From positions 28,582,735 through 28,646,734 of the forward strand of contig NC_057769.1 in NCBI RefSeq assembly GCF_010389155.1: a stretch of DNA of 64,000 nt. Direction: 5' to 3'. Shown here in pieces: positions 24,111 to 34,887 of the stretch. The position numbers and the translations under genes were made by a program. Source of the DNA: Erigeron canadensis. Taxonomy: Eukaryota > Streptophyta > Magnoliopsida > Asterales > Asteraceae. Each line of letters opens with the position of its first letter. Positions within the stretch are counted from its first letter, which is position 1. The notes under the pieces are model-generated. The model ran no database searches and was not told where the DNA came from. It saw only the letters and a program-made list of their open reading frames with translations.

Positions 24111-25237
24111 AAGGATAAACGCTATACCTAAACGGGTGTAGACTTATGCTTAAACAATATGAAGCTATGAGTAGCCTAGTGGAAGTCAAGAAAGGTAAAT
24201 TAAAGGTAGAAGAGCAGTTTAAAAAAAAACAAACATGAAAACAGAGGAAATAAAAGGAAGATAAAAGAACACGTGGTAGTTGGTGATTAGACTTCCTATG
24301 CTACAACTCACATTACCATTTATTTCAAGTTTGAGGGGCAAAGTTTAACCTTATTAATCGTCGTGTTTTCGTGCGGATTAGTAGAGGGTTTTGAAATAGG
24401 CATTTCTACTTAGAGGGAGCCCTATAGCGCGGATCAGGTTAAGACAACGTGTGTTAAGTCTCTCGCTGTCGAATCGCGACACGAAGTTTTCAGCAAAATT
24501 CACCTTTAAAAGAAAAAAAAATTACATGCCTTGTTATATATAATGTGTTGTAGCTTTGGTTGTCAAACAATGCGCGTTGAACTTTATAAAAAAAAAAGTT
24601 AAATGAGTGATAATCTTCTGGTCTCATGTACCGTTTTTGTGCTCAGAGCGTACACTACATAGAACTCATATGCCCGGTGACTCAACATTTTCATTTTTCA
24701 CCCATGGATTAAAATATATAGTTTCTCCGCTTGGCTTTAGCACATTTCGAAAGTGTGACATGTAATCTTTATCTGTTGGCCTATGTCGTCACATTGTGGA
24801 TAATGCCGGGGTGTATTTGATCCTCCACTAAGGCATCCTCCACCGAGCGCTCCATTATCAATAGAGCGTTGATCGGTACCACTGTAGGACCTGGTCCTCT
24901 TTTAGTTGATTTTTAGTTATTGTACTTGGAGCATTAAGATGCTAATAAAGAGGGTAGAAACAAAGCATGAAGGGACTGGAAAGGGGTACTATCTTTATGT
25001 ATATGAAGTTATAAAACATGTTAATAATGACTCGATGTTTTATAACTTGAAAGACAACAAGAAGCCTTGTTTTTTTGTACTTCATTACAACTAAAAATAC
25101 ACCTTCATACATCTATTTTACAACTAAAAATATATGTAATGTTAATGTTATGTTTTTTTAATATATTTATTAATGAAATAATGTTTTAATTATATATGGC
25201 AATGACAATTCCTTAAAGTAGATATAGGCTTTGTATA
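24111..25237. other. Intergenic, nothing recognised
   Basis: No open frame with family resemblance and no clear repeat. A short ORF at 24906-25094 has no recognisable features and no codon signature that would support it. Confidence 0.4.
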
Positions 25238-25558
25238 GGGTTTAGTGCGCCGAAATGCAATTAACTTTGCCCAAAAAATTATAATGTGCACAAACTAACG
25301 TTTTTTTTATTGTATGCATAAATTTAATAAAAAAGTTTAAATCATGTAACCTTTTGTGACCGACCAATCAAAACGTTACACGTGGCCTATTCAAAAAAAT
25401 TTTTTTATCCACGTGGCAGCTCATATGGGCTGCCACGTATACACATTGCATGATTTGAACATTTTTACTAAATTTATGCATACAATAAAAAAAAATGTTA
25501 GTTTGTGCACACTATAACTTTTTGGGCATAGTTTGTTTCATTTCAGCGCACTAAACCC
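25238..25558. mobile_element. Inverted-repeat MITE, 321 bp, with 8-bp duplication
   Basis: Exact direct repeat TTTGTATA at 25230-25237 and 25559-25566. The terminal repeats begin GGGTTTAGTGCGC on both sides and extend about 100 bp through AAACTAAC and TTTATTGTATGCATAAATTTA, leaving a short GC-richer centre (CACGTGGCAGC). Related termini occur near 9260-9335 and 12070-12090. Confidence 0.85.
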
Positions 25559-26419
25559 TTTGTATATTGAACTTCGATTACCTTTTTTGCTTCACACCTA
25601 GTGATTGAGTTCTACCTTTCTGTAAAAGTAGTGCAACTCGTGTTGTACTCTTTGATTTGGTGGCCAAACAATTCAAGAATACGATTCTGCCTCATGTTTT
25701 ATAACGATGGTCCCTTTTACACTTAATTAATGGCCCGATAATGGGAAACACTCGCAAAAGTAGAACATAATCACCATATTATATAAATTAAACATACGAG
25801 TATAAACGTTGACATGACATCTTTGGCTCGTGTGTTACTTTCATGTTTAATAGATTTATTACCCGTATTGACATACGTGTAACTATTGTCATTGATCATT
25901 TAGCAAAATTTTGTACGCAATGATATTTAGTATAAGCCCAAGTGTTGTCTTTAACATGTCTCTGTGAGTGACGCTGTATCGTTATTATAAGCTCAAGTGT
26001 TGTATAGGATCCGATGCCTCATCTAATTAAAACATACAGTACATCATAGATTTAAGTTTACCATTACCTACACAATTGAAAAAAATTGATATACTGTATA
26101 ATAATCATATAAATAGTTATAGCTGAAAAAGTTCCCGGTTTGATAAAACCTTCAAATATCTTTCAAGTACAATGACAGCTCACAGGAATGGAGACAAGGG
26201 TTTTCTCAGTATGGGTTTCCTCTAGAATTAAAGTTGGGTATATGAATAGACATGACGATGAGCCCAAATTTGACTTTCAAAAATAATTTACAATTAAAAA
26301 TTTGGAATGACTTCAGATGTACTCCCTTTGTACCAAATTACCAATGGTTAAAAACTATGGGCCAACCGACCCAACCCAAACCCAAACAAACAGAACTAAC
26401 CATTTTAATTCTATGTTAA
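25559..26419. other. Intergenic, nothing recognised
   Basis: AT-rich sequence without a supported gene or repeat. Confidence 0.4.
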
Positions 26420-26640
26420 CGAGTATAGTGCCCGCGCGTTGCAGCGGCTAGAAGGCGAGGACAATATAAAAGGGAGGCGGTGGTGGAGATCGAGGGCGGT
26501 GGTGGAGAAGGAGGGCGGCGGCAAATCGTGTGATGATTAGAAAGAAGATAGGGGTGTAAGAGTATTATGGGAATACTGAAAAAATGCTTAATTTTCAAAA
26601 ATAAAAAAAACAATATGCTTTATAAAGGAATATAAATAGG
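26420..26640 (-). mobile_element. Non-autonomous Helitron (3' end clear)
   Basis: Read on the minus strand, the 3' part shows GCCGCTGCAACGCGCGGGC, then ACTATACTCG and a T. This is the same ending type as the well-defined copy at 28692-29023. Its 5' boundary near TCTCCTATTTATATTCC is approximate. Confidence 0.6.
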
Positions 26641-27128
26641 AGAAAACCTACATAACGATAATAATACCGGTCACCCTTGGGATCAAATTGGTAACCGTAT
26701 ATCTGCCGGTAATTTGAACAAATTTATCGTTTCCTCATGTTTTTTTTTTTTTTATCATGTAGGAGAATTGAAATAGTTTTTTTTTTTCCTGCTTTTTATT
26801 GTATAGGATTAGACTATTCGAAGCAAAACCCGATTTTAATAAATTTGAATTTTTGATTAATAAATTGAGTAATAGAAAAACTGTTGTTTATTAATATAAA
26901 AAAGATTATATTATCTTACATATAGAACCGTTAATTATGATGTGATTCACAACATGTGGAAATGTGTATATATAGAATTTCTCTTAGATGCTAAAAGAAG
27001 ATTAGGCAGGAATTTTATAATTCTCTTAATTAAACATATTTCCCGTGCTTAATTAGCACTAAAAATATTGATTAAACTCTTATTAACTAATCACCCACGA
27101 CTTTCTTTCTCTTGTTGGATTGTCATCC

Positions 27129-27136
27129 CTATAAAT
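27129..27136 (+). promoter_or_regulatory. Probable TATA box of the 27244 gene
   Basis: CTATAAAT lies 108 bp upstream of the ATG, in an AT-rich leader with no upstream gene. The spacing fits a plant core promoter. Confidence 0.5.
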
Positions 27137-27243
27137 GATCATACTTACTTCAACATCCTACAACATATCCATCAAGCTAGTATCAAGTAACTAGCTAATT
27201 CCCCGGCATTAGTATTAATTAGCTAGTTCTTGAAAGCAAATTA

Positions 27244-27717
27244 ATGGCGAAGAAGGATCACTCAAACGAACGCCATGATACAAGTTTTTGTGAGAAGATA
27301 CACAAAGCAATCTGTGGTAGATCACGCCGTGGTTCACTCCATCTAAAGAAAAATGATGTCCCAATTAGTCCTTTAAAGTCCACAACTAACAACTATAGCA
27401 CTCCAAATCGACTACATAATGAGATAAAGCCCTTCAGAAAATTTGTGTATTTTCCATCATATAATCATGGAGATGTTGGTGAAAAGTCATCTAGTGATCA
27501 AGAAAAGCACGATATTTATATCGAAGCCATGAAGACGAAGATGCGTAGAGCTCCTTCCGAGGTCGGGGGTTATGATCAGAGTCGTCAGACCCCCAATAAT
27601 TTACCTAGACAAGATAGTTTCAATGAGATGGTTTCTGGTTTTATTAACCACAAAAAGATCACGCTTAGTACTACGTCGAGCTTTGGTCCAAGTTCTAACA
27701 ATTTTCCAGAGCCATAA
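27244..27717 (+). CDS. Small basic protein of unknown function, 157 aa
   Basis: Single-exon ORF starting MAKKDHSNERHDTSFCEK. It has a well-placed TATA box upstream and AATAAA-like signals (AAAATAAACC, AATAATAAAC) 130-160 bp after the stop, so it looks like a real gene. The protein is hydrophilic, rich in Lys/Arg/Ser, and lacks a signal peptide or membrane segment. The C-terminal part (LPRQDSFNEMVSGFINHKKI, then LSTTSSFG) resembles a short motif I associate with small uncharacterised dicot proteins, where an acidic/aromatic patch precedes a basic K-I-x-L-x-T-T-S segment. I cannot name the family or a function. Confidence 0.65.
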   Translation: MAKKDHSNERHDTSFCEKIHKAICGRSRRGSLHLKKNDVPISPLKSTTNNYSTPNRLHNEIKPFRKFVYFPSYNHGDVGEKSSSDQEKHDIYIEAMKTKMRRAPSEVGGYDQSRQTPNNLPRQDSFNEMVSGFINHKKITLSTTSSFGPSSNNFPEP

Positions 27718-28580
27718 CAGAATAATCATTGGGAGTATATTATATACGATTGTTGTTTTCTGTACGTCCTTTTGGTAATGGTGTGTGGGTTGTTGTTCAT
27801 GGCCCTTAAGTGTGTACATTGTACGATCGTAGCAAATCGAGATCATATTAAAATAAACCTTGTATGATAATAATAAACTTATTATACATTGTTATTCTTA
27901 TGTCACAGTTATTCAAATTTAATTTGTATCGCTTTTTATAAACGTTACTACTATACCATAAAATTTTGGTATATATTGTTGAAATAAATTTGGAAATTAC
28001 TTTTTTTCTTAGTATTGGGTTATACCGGGCTTTTACTTGACCTTAGTGTAACATACCATATAATTCGCAAACACAGAAAAATGGAAACTCAACCCAACGT
28101 TTATACGAACCTGAAATTTACCATAAGCAAAAACTCTATACCGCCTAGGCGCCTATAAAATGACCACAATCCCCCATTAATTATGATCGAATTAATTACC
28201 CAAAAAACGTTTTATAGCTAAATATTTATTTCGAAGAAAATATGGTGGAACTAGACGCTGTTGGGGATTTATTTGATTTTCGTTTGTTTAAAAGATCGCG
28301 AGAGTATTGCTCCACCAATGTCGGTACATGAAAAGATTGAAATTTGTTACAAGAGTTGGAGGTGATCAATAAGAAAGCAAACAACAAGATTGATCTGTTT
28401 TGTCGACATGATGACAAGATTGTCGAAGGTGGTTTTCGGACAACATATGGACCGATTGCCTGACTACAAAAAGATGTTTGCTGCGATATTATTACAAGTC
28501 TGAGCAAGTTTCTGCTTTGGGATGATTTGTTTTAGTTAATTTGTTATAAGGTAAAGTTACTTTGGTTAATTTTTTTTTTT
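27718..28580. other. Intergenic after the 157-aa gene
   Basis: Includes the probable 3' UTR. Codon-like stretches at 28226-28507 give no recognisable protein on either strand. A CCGCCTAGGCGCC block (28141-28153) is a local GC palindrome. Confidence 0.35.
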
Positions 28581-29336
28581 AGAAACCTTTGAAAACTTTT
28601 CAAATCAAGCCCAACCGATGATTGTTCTTTACATGAAATTTGTTTTTTGACTGTTTTCTCTGAATAACTTATGTGTAATTTTTGAAGTTTACGAGCATGG
28701 TACCCGCGCAATGCAGCGGCGGTGGTGTAGAAGACGGTCTAGTGGCGGCGGTAATGGTACTGTTGGTAGTGGTGGCGGTGTCAAGTGGTGTAGGTTGATG
28801 TAATTGTGATAGTGAAAAGTTTTAGAAGATAGGGGTTTAAAGTGTTAAGTATTAAAATAAGGGTTTATGGTGTAAATTAATTAATTAAGGGCAAAGTTGG
28901 TAATTTATAAAGACTTTCCATAGTGGGTTTTTATTAAGGGGCAATTTGGTAAATTCCCCTGTGACATTTGAGTAACTATTTCTAAAAATGGAAGGGGTGA
29001 TAATCTTTATATAGGAGTATAGATAATTGTGTGGAGGTATGGATTATCATCCGTTATACAATTATGTGGAGATTTGGATTTTTGATCACATGTGCACGAA
29101 TATTGCTACAATCACATGTATGCAAGTCGATCACATGTAATCATAGTAATATTCGTGCACATGTGATCAAGAATCTAAATCTCCACATAATTGTATAACG
29201 GATGATAATCTATGTCTCTACACAATTATAAATTTCAAAATTATACATAAGTTATTCAGAAAACAATCAAAAAACAATTTTCATGTAAAGAATAATCATC
29301 GACTGGCCTTGATTTGAAAAGTTCTCAAAGGTTCTC
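28581..29336. repeat. Large palindrome (arms about 207 bp) split by a Helitron
   Basis: The left arm is 28581-28691 plus 29024-29118; the right arm is 29129-29336. Paired blocks include AACTTTTCAAATCAAG / CTTGATTTGAAAAGTT, CATAAGTTATTCAGA (reversed on the left) and GATCACATGTGCACGAATATT / AATATTCGTGCACATGTGATC. The loop is about 10 nt. Removing the 332-bp insertion restores one continuous hairpin of about 430 bp. This is a foldback/MITE-like structure or a hairpin-RNA locus. No target duplication was found. Confidence 0.85.
28692..29023 (-). mobile_element. Non-autonomous Helitron, 332 bp, inserted in the palindrome
   Basis: On the minus strand it begins TCTATACTCCTATATAAAG and ends with GCCGCTGCATTGCGCGGGT, then ACCATGCTCG. 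It is bounded by A28691 and T29024. The intact right arm of the host palindrome shows the uninterrupted site (...TTTATAATTGTG...), confirming insertion between A and T without duplication. The terminus is CTCG rather than the usual CTRR. It has no coding capacity. Confidence 0.9.
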
Positions 29337-30281
29337 GCAAATTATTTATATATCCATTGTGTCATATATATAATGTAGCATTATTGCTAGCTAAGAACTG
29401 ATCGAATTAATATATGCTCGATCTATCTTATATCTATGTGTACTATTATGTTTAGTATTGACTTTATATTAATTTGTCACACTAAAGAGAATTGTTATAT
29501 TTCTTTTTATAAGAATATTAAAATCGTTATATGGTTTTATTTCTATGTAGATTTTATAACACAAGCATCAATTTGATATATCACATATTCACATATATGT
29601 TTTGTGTTAAATATTGGTTTCAAATTTTCTAACATAAAACTACAGGAATTCTCAAGTATAGTTGAAACCAAATAAGTTAGAGTTGTATACTTGTATTACA
29701 TTGTCGTGATACGTGATACCTCGTAATCTCGTATATATACTCAAGCAATTCAAATATTTTGGAAAAAAAATTAACGTTAGGATTTTCGGGTTTTACGATG
29801 AACATATGTTTGATATAATAATAAGGCTAGTGATAAACCAAGATACTTTTTATCTATTCACAACAAAACCTAAATCAAATAGTTATATAATAATCAGAGT
29901 CGACTCAACCTTTTTGATGGTATTAAACAATATTAATTTTGGAGGCCTGATTTATTAACATATAAAGTAAAATAAACAAAGAAAGAAAGAAAGAAAAAGG
30001 TAACTGCTACGATGAAAGACCACGTACTGGTTTACTGGTCACCTAATCTTTTAATTGTTGCCTTTTACTAGTCATCAAACTTATAACTAAAAAAACAAAA
30101 ATAAAAAGTTCGATTCACAGTATAAAGGTTGTTTCATTGTCCATAAACTTATTGTAGCCCAAATATTAGCCGAATATTATAAATCTTAAGTCCGTTATAT
30201 AAAAATTAGGGGTCTTGTAGCTTTGGGGGCCCAAAGCAGTTGCTTGACCCATCACGACTTTGAAGCCGGCTCTGATAATAA
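29337..30281. other. Intergenic, nothing recognised
   Basis: AT-rich. A short ORF at 29713-29958 has no features to support it. No structured repeat was seen apart from a GAAA microsatellite near 29980-29995. Confidence 0.4.
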
Positions 30282-30600
30282 TCTATATCTATATAATCTA
30301 ACATAATAAACCACCCATTTTTCCCCTTAAACTTTCTGCCTTTGAAAAATCAAAAAACTATTCTCCTTTATTCACTAATTTAAACATCTTAATCTAATAT
30401 ATTTATAATACCCTTAACAATATATTACAGTATATATCCCTAAACACTTAAAATAACTATAATACCACATTTAACATCAATTACTTTTATATTCGCCACC
30501 ATTGTCGCCCCAATCACCGTCCCCACTGCCCCTGTCACCACCACCACCTCCGTCATCACTTACCCCACTTCCGTCGCATTGCGCGGACATAAGTTTACTA
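30282..30600 (+). mobile_element. Probable non-autonomous Helitron
   Basis: The 5' end TCTATATCTATATAATC follows an A. The 3' part has the GC hairpin block GTCGCATTGCGCGG about 11 nt before CTAA. The internal CACC-rich stretch resembles the copies at 4136 and 28692. The 3' boundary is approximate. Confidence 0.65.
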
Positions 30601-31357
30601 AATGTGATGTGAATATATAAAAAGGGGGGCCAATGCCTCCTCGAAGTTTAAATTTTGTCATGTATTTTCAAATTTTTTCATGGATTTTTAAATTTTTTAA
30701 AAAGTTTTTAACATTTTGTTTTTTTTAGATTTATGTTTCATAGATTTTTAATTTTGCTTATTCTGTAATATTTTTAGTGTCGCCTCTAAATGAAGTTCTC
30801 ACATTCCGAACTTTTCTTTGTTCTATTTTATTTTTCTTCCAATATTAGCAAAGCTAACGGGGTCAAACTCCAAAAATGATAAAGATTGAAAGATGACAAT
30901 AACATTAACAATTTTTTTCTTTCATTTTCCAAAGTACAATATTTGTACTAATACAGATAACTGCTAACAAATTATCATTCCATAATAAGCCAACAAAGTA
31001 AAAACTTGAATATGACTCATAACAAGAGGAAAATGCTAATTGCCGCATGTTATGTGTATAAAAAAGAGCAATTTTTTAAGGCACCTAAAGACTTCGTTAG
31101 CAAAACCAAAACATTATAACACACAGAAAAAGTTTGATCGATTGGATTGAGCTATTATTTGAGACAACCAAACTTCAAGGACCAAATCTGGCAAAATTAA
31201 ACCTTAGTTAGGCAGATTGTAAATTTACTTTATTAAAAAACCTAAACAGGTCAACCCACTCAAACCTTATTCTGTTCGGCATCAACTTCAAAACTACACC
31301 AAATAAAGAGAGAAAAAAAAAAAAAAATTTCGAAAGAGGAATTTTTGATCGTCGAAG
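30601..31357. other. Intergenic and 5' region of the SERF gene
   Basis: Contains a poly(A) tract (31313-31326) close to the SERF start, presumably within promoter or leader. No other gene is seen. Confidence 0.4.
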
Positions 31358-32381
31358 ATGACTCATATCCTAATTCCAAATTATCATTTATTTAATTTGC
31401 TATTTTATCGATTTCCTATTCGATCTAATACAATTAATTTTACGTTTTTGTTTTTTTTTTTTACAATTTGATTGATCTATTATAAGCAATGGGAATGGAT
31501 TGGGATTGATATTTTCCTTAACAAAGATCGAACGTGGTAATCAAAGAGAGAAAGATCGCGAAAGAGCCAATGCTCGTAACGCTGCTAAAGGCAAGACTAA
31601 AGATGATGGCTTAACTCCTGAACAACGCCGAGAAAGGTTTTTTCTTTTATTCCTTATTTTTTATATATTTTTTTTATTATTTCATTCATATCACTTAGTA
31701 GTTATATAATATATGATCTGTTTCTTGGTTGATTTTAGTTTAGTTTCATCCCGATTTATTCCATATATATATAACACAAAAGCCGTACCAAATTGTCATT
31801 GTATGTAATGAACTTTTCTTTTCTTATCGTTTGATGCAACAAACTTTTATTCTGTTACCATAGTATATAAGTGACTTTCTACAGCAGATTTTGATCATGT
31901 GGCGCAGCCACGTGATTATATTTTTACCTGCTGTAGAAGGTCACCTGGTAACGGAATAAAAGTTTGTTACATCCAACGATAAGAAAATAAAAGTTCATTA
32001 CATACAATGACAATTTGGTACGACTTTTGTTATAGTATATATTTAGCAAAAAAAATTAGGATACCTTCTTATCTTTTGATTGAGGTGAAATTCAACTTAT
32101 AATCTTTTAGTTTGTTGGGCAGTTTTGATGAATTTCTCAAAGTTTATCATAGTAGGTTGCAACTTGCAAGATAGTAATTTGCATATACGGAGTTGGATCT
32201 CACTTAGAATAGCGGGAGTACCATTTTCAGTTAATGAAAATACTGGTAACTTGATATATAGCTAATGTAATAATATTTGTATATATGCAGGGATGCCAAA
32301 GCTCTTCAAGAAAAGGCCGCCAAGAAGGCGGCACAGGCTGCAGCGAGTGGCAATACAGGAGGTAAAAGCACCAAGAAATAG
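31358..32381 (+). CDS. SERF/4F5 small EDRK-rich protein
   Basis: Short, highly charged, intrinsically disordered protein of the SERF family; animal SERF proteins modify protein aggregation. Three exons: 31358-31364 (only ATGACTC), 31534-31636 and 32291-32381, giving 67 codons (66 aa). The product starts MTRGNQREKDRERANARN, the conserved family N-terminus, and continues DDGLTPEQRRERDAKALQE, then AAKKAAQAAA, ending TGGKSTKK. Exon 1 can only be joined by an AT-AC intron. The donor is ATATCCTAA at 31365. A branch-site consensus TTCCTTAAC lies at 31514-31522, and the acceptor AC is at 31532-31533, 12 nt downstream. These are U12-type signals. Intron 2 is an ordinary GT-AG intron and hosts a MITE. 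Without the AT-AC intron no in-frame ATG exists. Confidence 0.9.
31365..31533 (+). other. U12-type AT-AC intron of the SERF gene
   Basis: 169 nt. The donor begins ATATCCT, matching the U12 5' consensus through position 7. The branch region TTCCTTAAC is an exact consensus match. The intron ends in AC at the short branch-to-acceptor distance typical of minor-spliceosome introns. No polypyrimidine tract precedes the acceptor. Splicing itself is inferred. Confidence 0.85.
31764..32041. mobile_element. Inverted-repeat MITE in SERF intron 2
   Basis: About 90-bp arms: ACACAAAAGCCGTACCAAAT at the left pairs with ATTTGGTACGACTTTTGTTA at the right. Inner blocks AATGAACTTTT and CAACAAACTTTTATTC are also repeated in reverse. 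The outer sequence is TATA-rich, so a TA-type duplication (mariner/Stowaway-like) is possible but cannot be proven. Confidence 0.75.
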
Positions 32382-32664
32382 AAAATTATTTTAATGGATG
32401 TCGCTTTACATGTGTGATTGTATCGTCCCTTTGATTGTGGGTTCGTATTACTTAGTCTCTCCATATATCTATCATGCTCGATTCTATGAAAAGATTTATG
32501 TTAATTGATGACACGATGCTTATGGCCGGTTTGTGATTCAGTTCCTATTTTAAAAGATGATAGTGTTAAGTTATTCTCGTGCGTTGTTTAACCAGCATAT
32601 ACACTTGCTGCTCTCATAGGCATACATTGTCATTTAGTTTCTATTCGCTTCTTGCTTTTCCTGG

Positions 32665-33112
32665 GTAGGGGGTGTTATCGAGTCGAGCCGAGAGCTAAGC
32701 ATGGCTCGAGCTCGACGAGCTTTCAGTGTGTAGGCTCGAGCTCGACTCATGGTACTTACAATATGGTTCGAGCTCGGTTTGAAAAGCTCGAAAAAGGCTC
32801 GAGTTTGGCTTGCGTCTATAAACATGACTCGAGCTCGGCTCGAAAAGCTCGAAAATATATCACTTGTAACAAAATTTATACAAATAGCGCTTGTAGAATT
32901 AGAAAATTTACCATTTAAGAATTATATATATAAATATATACATAATATATGGAAAGCTCGAAAAGCTCGATAAGTATTCGAGCCGAGCTATGTAAAGCTC
33001 GAGCTCGACTCGATAATTATTTCGAGTATGAATTTAGGGTTCGAGCTCGATAATAATTCGACTCGATCGAGTCGAGCTCGAGTTGCTCGATAAGAGCTCG
33101 GCTCGTTGGCAT
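32665..33112. repeat. GAGCTCGAGC-motif cluster (hAT-like sub-terminal repeats)
   Basis: More than twenty copies of GCTCGA/TCGAGC-type motifs cluster at 32670-32850 and 32950-33110, with an AT-rich spacer between. It starts GGGGGTGTTATCGAGTCGAG, close to a known plant hAT-MITE type. A matching right terminus or an 8-bp duplication was not found, so the element may be truncated. ORFs across it are by-products of the repeat. Confidence 0.55.
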
Positions 33113-34730
33113 GGATTTGATGGCACAGTTGGAACAGTATGCAATTACGTAAAAGAGAATTAAAAGCAACCCTCTTTACACTAATTGCATTATTGTCATC
33201 CTCTGGATGCTATACTTTAAGCTGTGAAAGGATTTGCACTCCCCGAATATAAACAAATACTCGTAATGTTTTCCTTTCCATATATTACATATATATCTAT
33301 AACCAAACTGGAGAGGGTTGAACTTTTGCTTGCATCTCTGATGATACATGGGAATTATCCCATTGTTGGATTCAGACTCAAGTTATATGCTGTGTATTTG
33401 GTGAATAATGATGGTTTAGGGATTTCAGCACACACTGCTGTGGTGTTAAATTGGTGGTTGTAGCAGAACCTTATACTTGCTGAGTTGCAGGAAATAGTGG
33501 ATGGGTATCTGAACGTCTAATGAATTTATTTCCTATGCATTGTACTTTGATTCTAGTGTTTAATTACTATATTAGTGTTTTCGGCTTTGGTAAGCCAATT
33601 AATATCCGAGTAGGTTAGACAACACTCATGCAACCCGAAACCCGACTGGGAGTAAAACGGGGTTAAGATTGTGTATTTTTTGATCCTTCAATCCCAAACG
33701 TACCAACCCACCAACCTAATATTTTTGGGTCAGAGTCAGGTTCGTCATTTGAATTAACAAGTGGACATGACAACCCGTGAATATTTGAATAATATTTAAA
33801 ATACCAACCAACATATTCGACCAACCAACATATTTGCCAACCCATGAATTCATTTGACCTTTAGGACATGAACCAACCCTTTTGAACTCACCAACTCAGT
33901 TGAAACATTTGATGGAAACTTTCCTCTGTATGAGTGTATGGTCCTTATCACGCACTATGATGGATTGATGGGTATGGTGGGAATTTCCTTTGGCGTGGTC
34001 TTTATGATGCCGAATGATAGGATTTGCTGAGATGAAAATATGGTGTTATCGGGTCCATATCGTGTGTTTGGTATGAAAATGTGATGTTATCGGATCCATA
34101 TGTGTTTGGTGTGTAACGCATTGGTGTACATTATTTTATTTTATTATTATTCTTGTATTTTCCATATTGTCGTGGTGGTGTGATAAAAGTGTGATCATCC
34201 CCTTGCTATACCATATATATACTGATGTAACAAGTTTTGCAAGGATGATTCGGTATGCGAATAAATCAGTGGTTCGAATCTTGTAAACAAAAGTAATACG
34301 AAATCAAGGGCCAAGAGAGAATTCAACGGTGGTGGTGGATCATGTTACTGGTTACATAACTGTCTATTACTTGTATCATGCCTATTTTCTACCAATGTAT
34401 GGCATGAAGAAGACTGACTTATCATTATACCTTTGTTTGGTAATACTGGATAGCATCCTCTTTTTTAGAACGACAAAAATTTTATTAATCAACAAAAAGA
34501 TCATCTAGCATTTTTCTTTTTACAGTATTAGCTTTTAATCTGTTGTAAAGACAATTCTCTATAATTCATGTAGGTGGTGCCAGAAAATAAAAAAACGTTA
34601 GGTTGTGTTTGTTTTGGAGATTTGATAAAATTGGAATTGAATTTTATCATCATGTCTTTGGTTGTTCAAAGATGAAAGAAATCTCATTCCGTTGAGATGT
34701 AAACATTTTATTATGGGAAAAGGAAATATA
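33113..34730. other. Intergenic, no supported gene
   Basis: Short open frames (33224-33463 and a minus-strand one at 33663-33845) lack any recognisable feature. Around 33690-33890 repeated CAACC/AACCAAC motifs suggest a decayed repeat. Near 34030-34110, ATGGTGTTATCGGGTCCATAT is repeated imperfectly. Confidence 0.35.
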
Positions 34731-34887
34731 ATGTTGTCCGGCACCTAAGCTTAGGTGTGGAACCCCTCACATGCTAATATTTTATTATTACTTTTTTAAT
34801 GAATAAATACATGAGCCCTATGATTTTTATGGATTAAAAAAACAATATGTGAGTGTTCCGCACCTAAGCTTAGATACCCGACAACCT
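34731..34887. mobile_element. MITE with paired palindromic ends
   Basis: The left end ATGTTGTCCGGCACCTAAGC and the reversed right end AGGTTGTCGGGTATCTAAGC form the terminal repeats, each containing CTAAGCTTAG. TA lies on both outer sides, consistent with a TA duplication. The length is 157 bp. Confidence 0.65.

Noticed and set aside
32634..32973. Overlapping ORFs across the GAGCTC cluster
   Set aside because: Frames open because of the GCTCGA repeat; no family resemblance.
34731..34760. CACCTAAGCTTAGGTG as a transcription-factor palindrome
   Set aside because: It is repeated at the other end of the same short element and is better explained as part of MITE terminal repeats.
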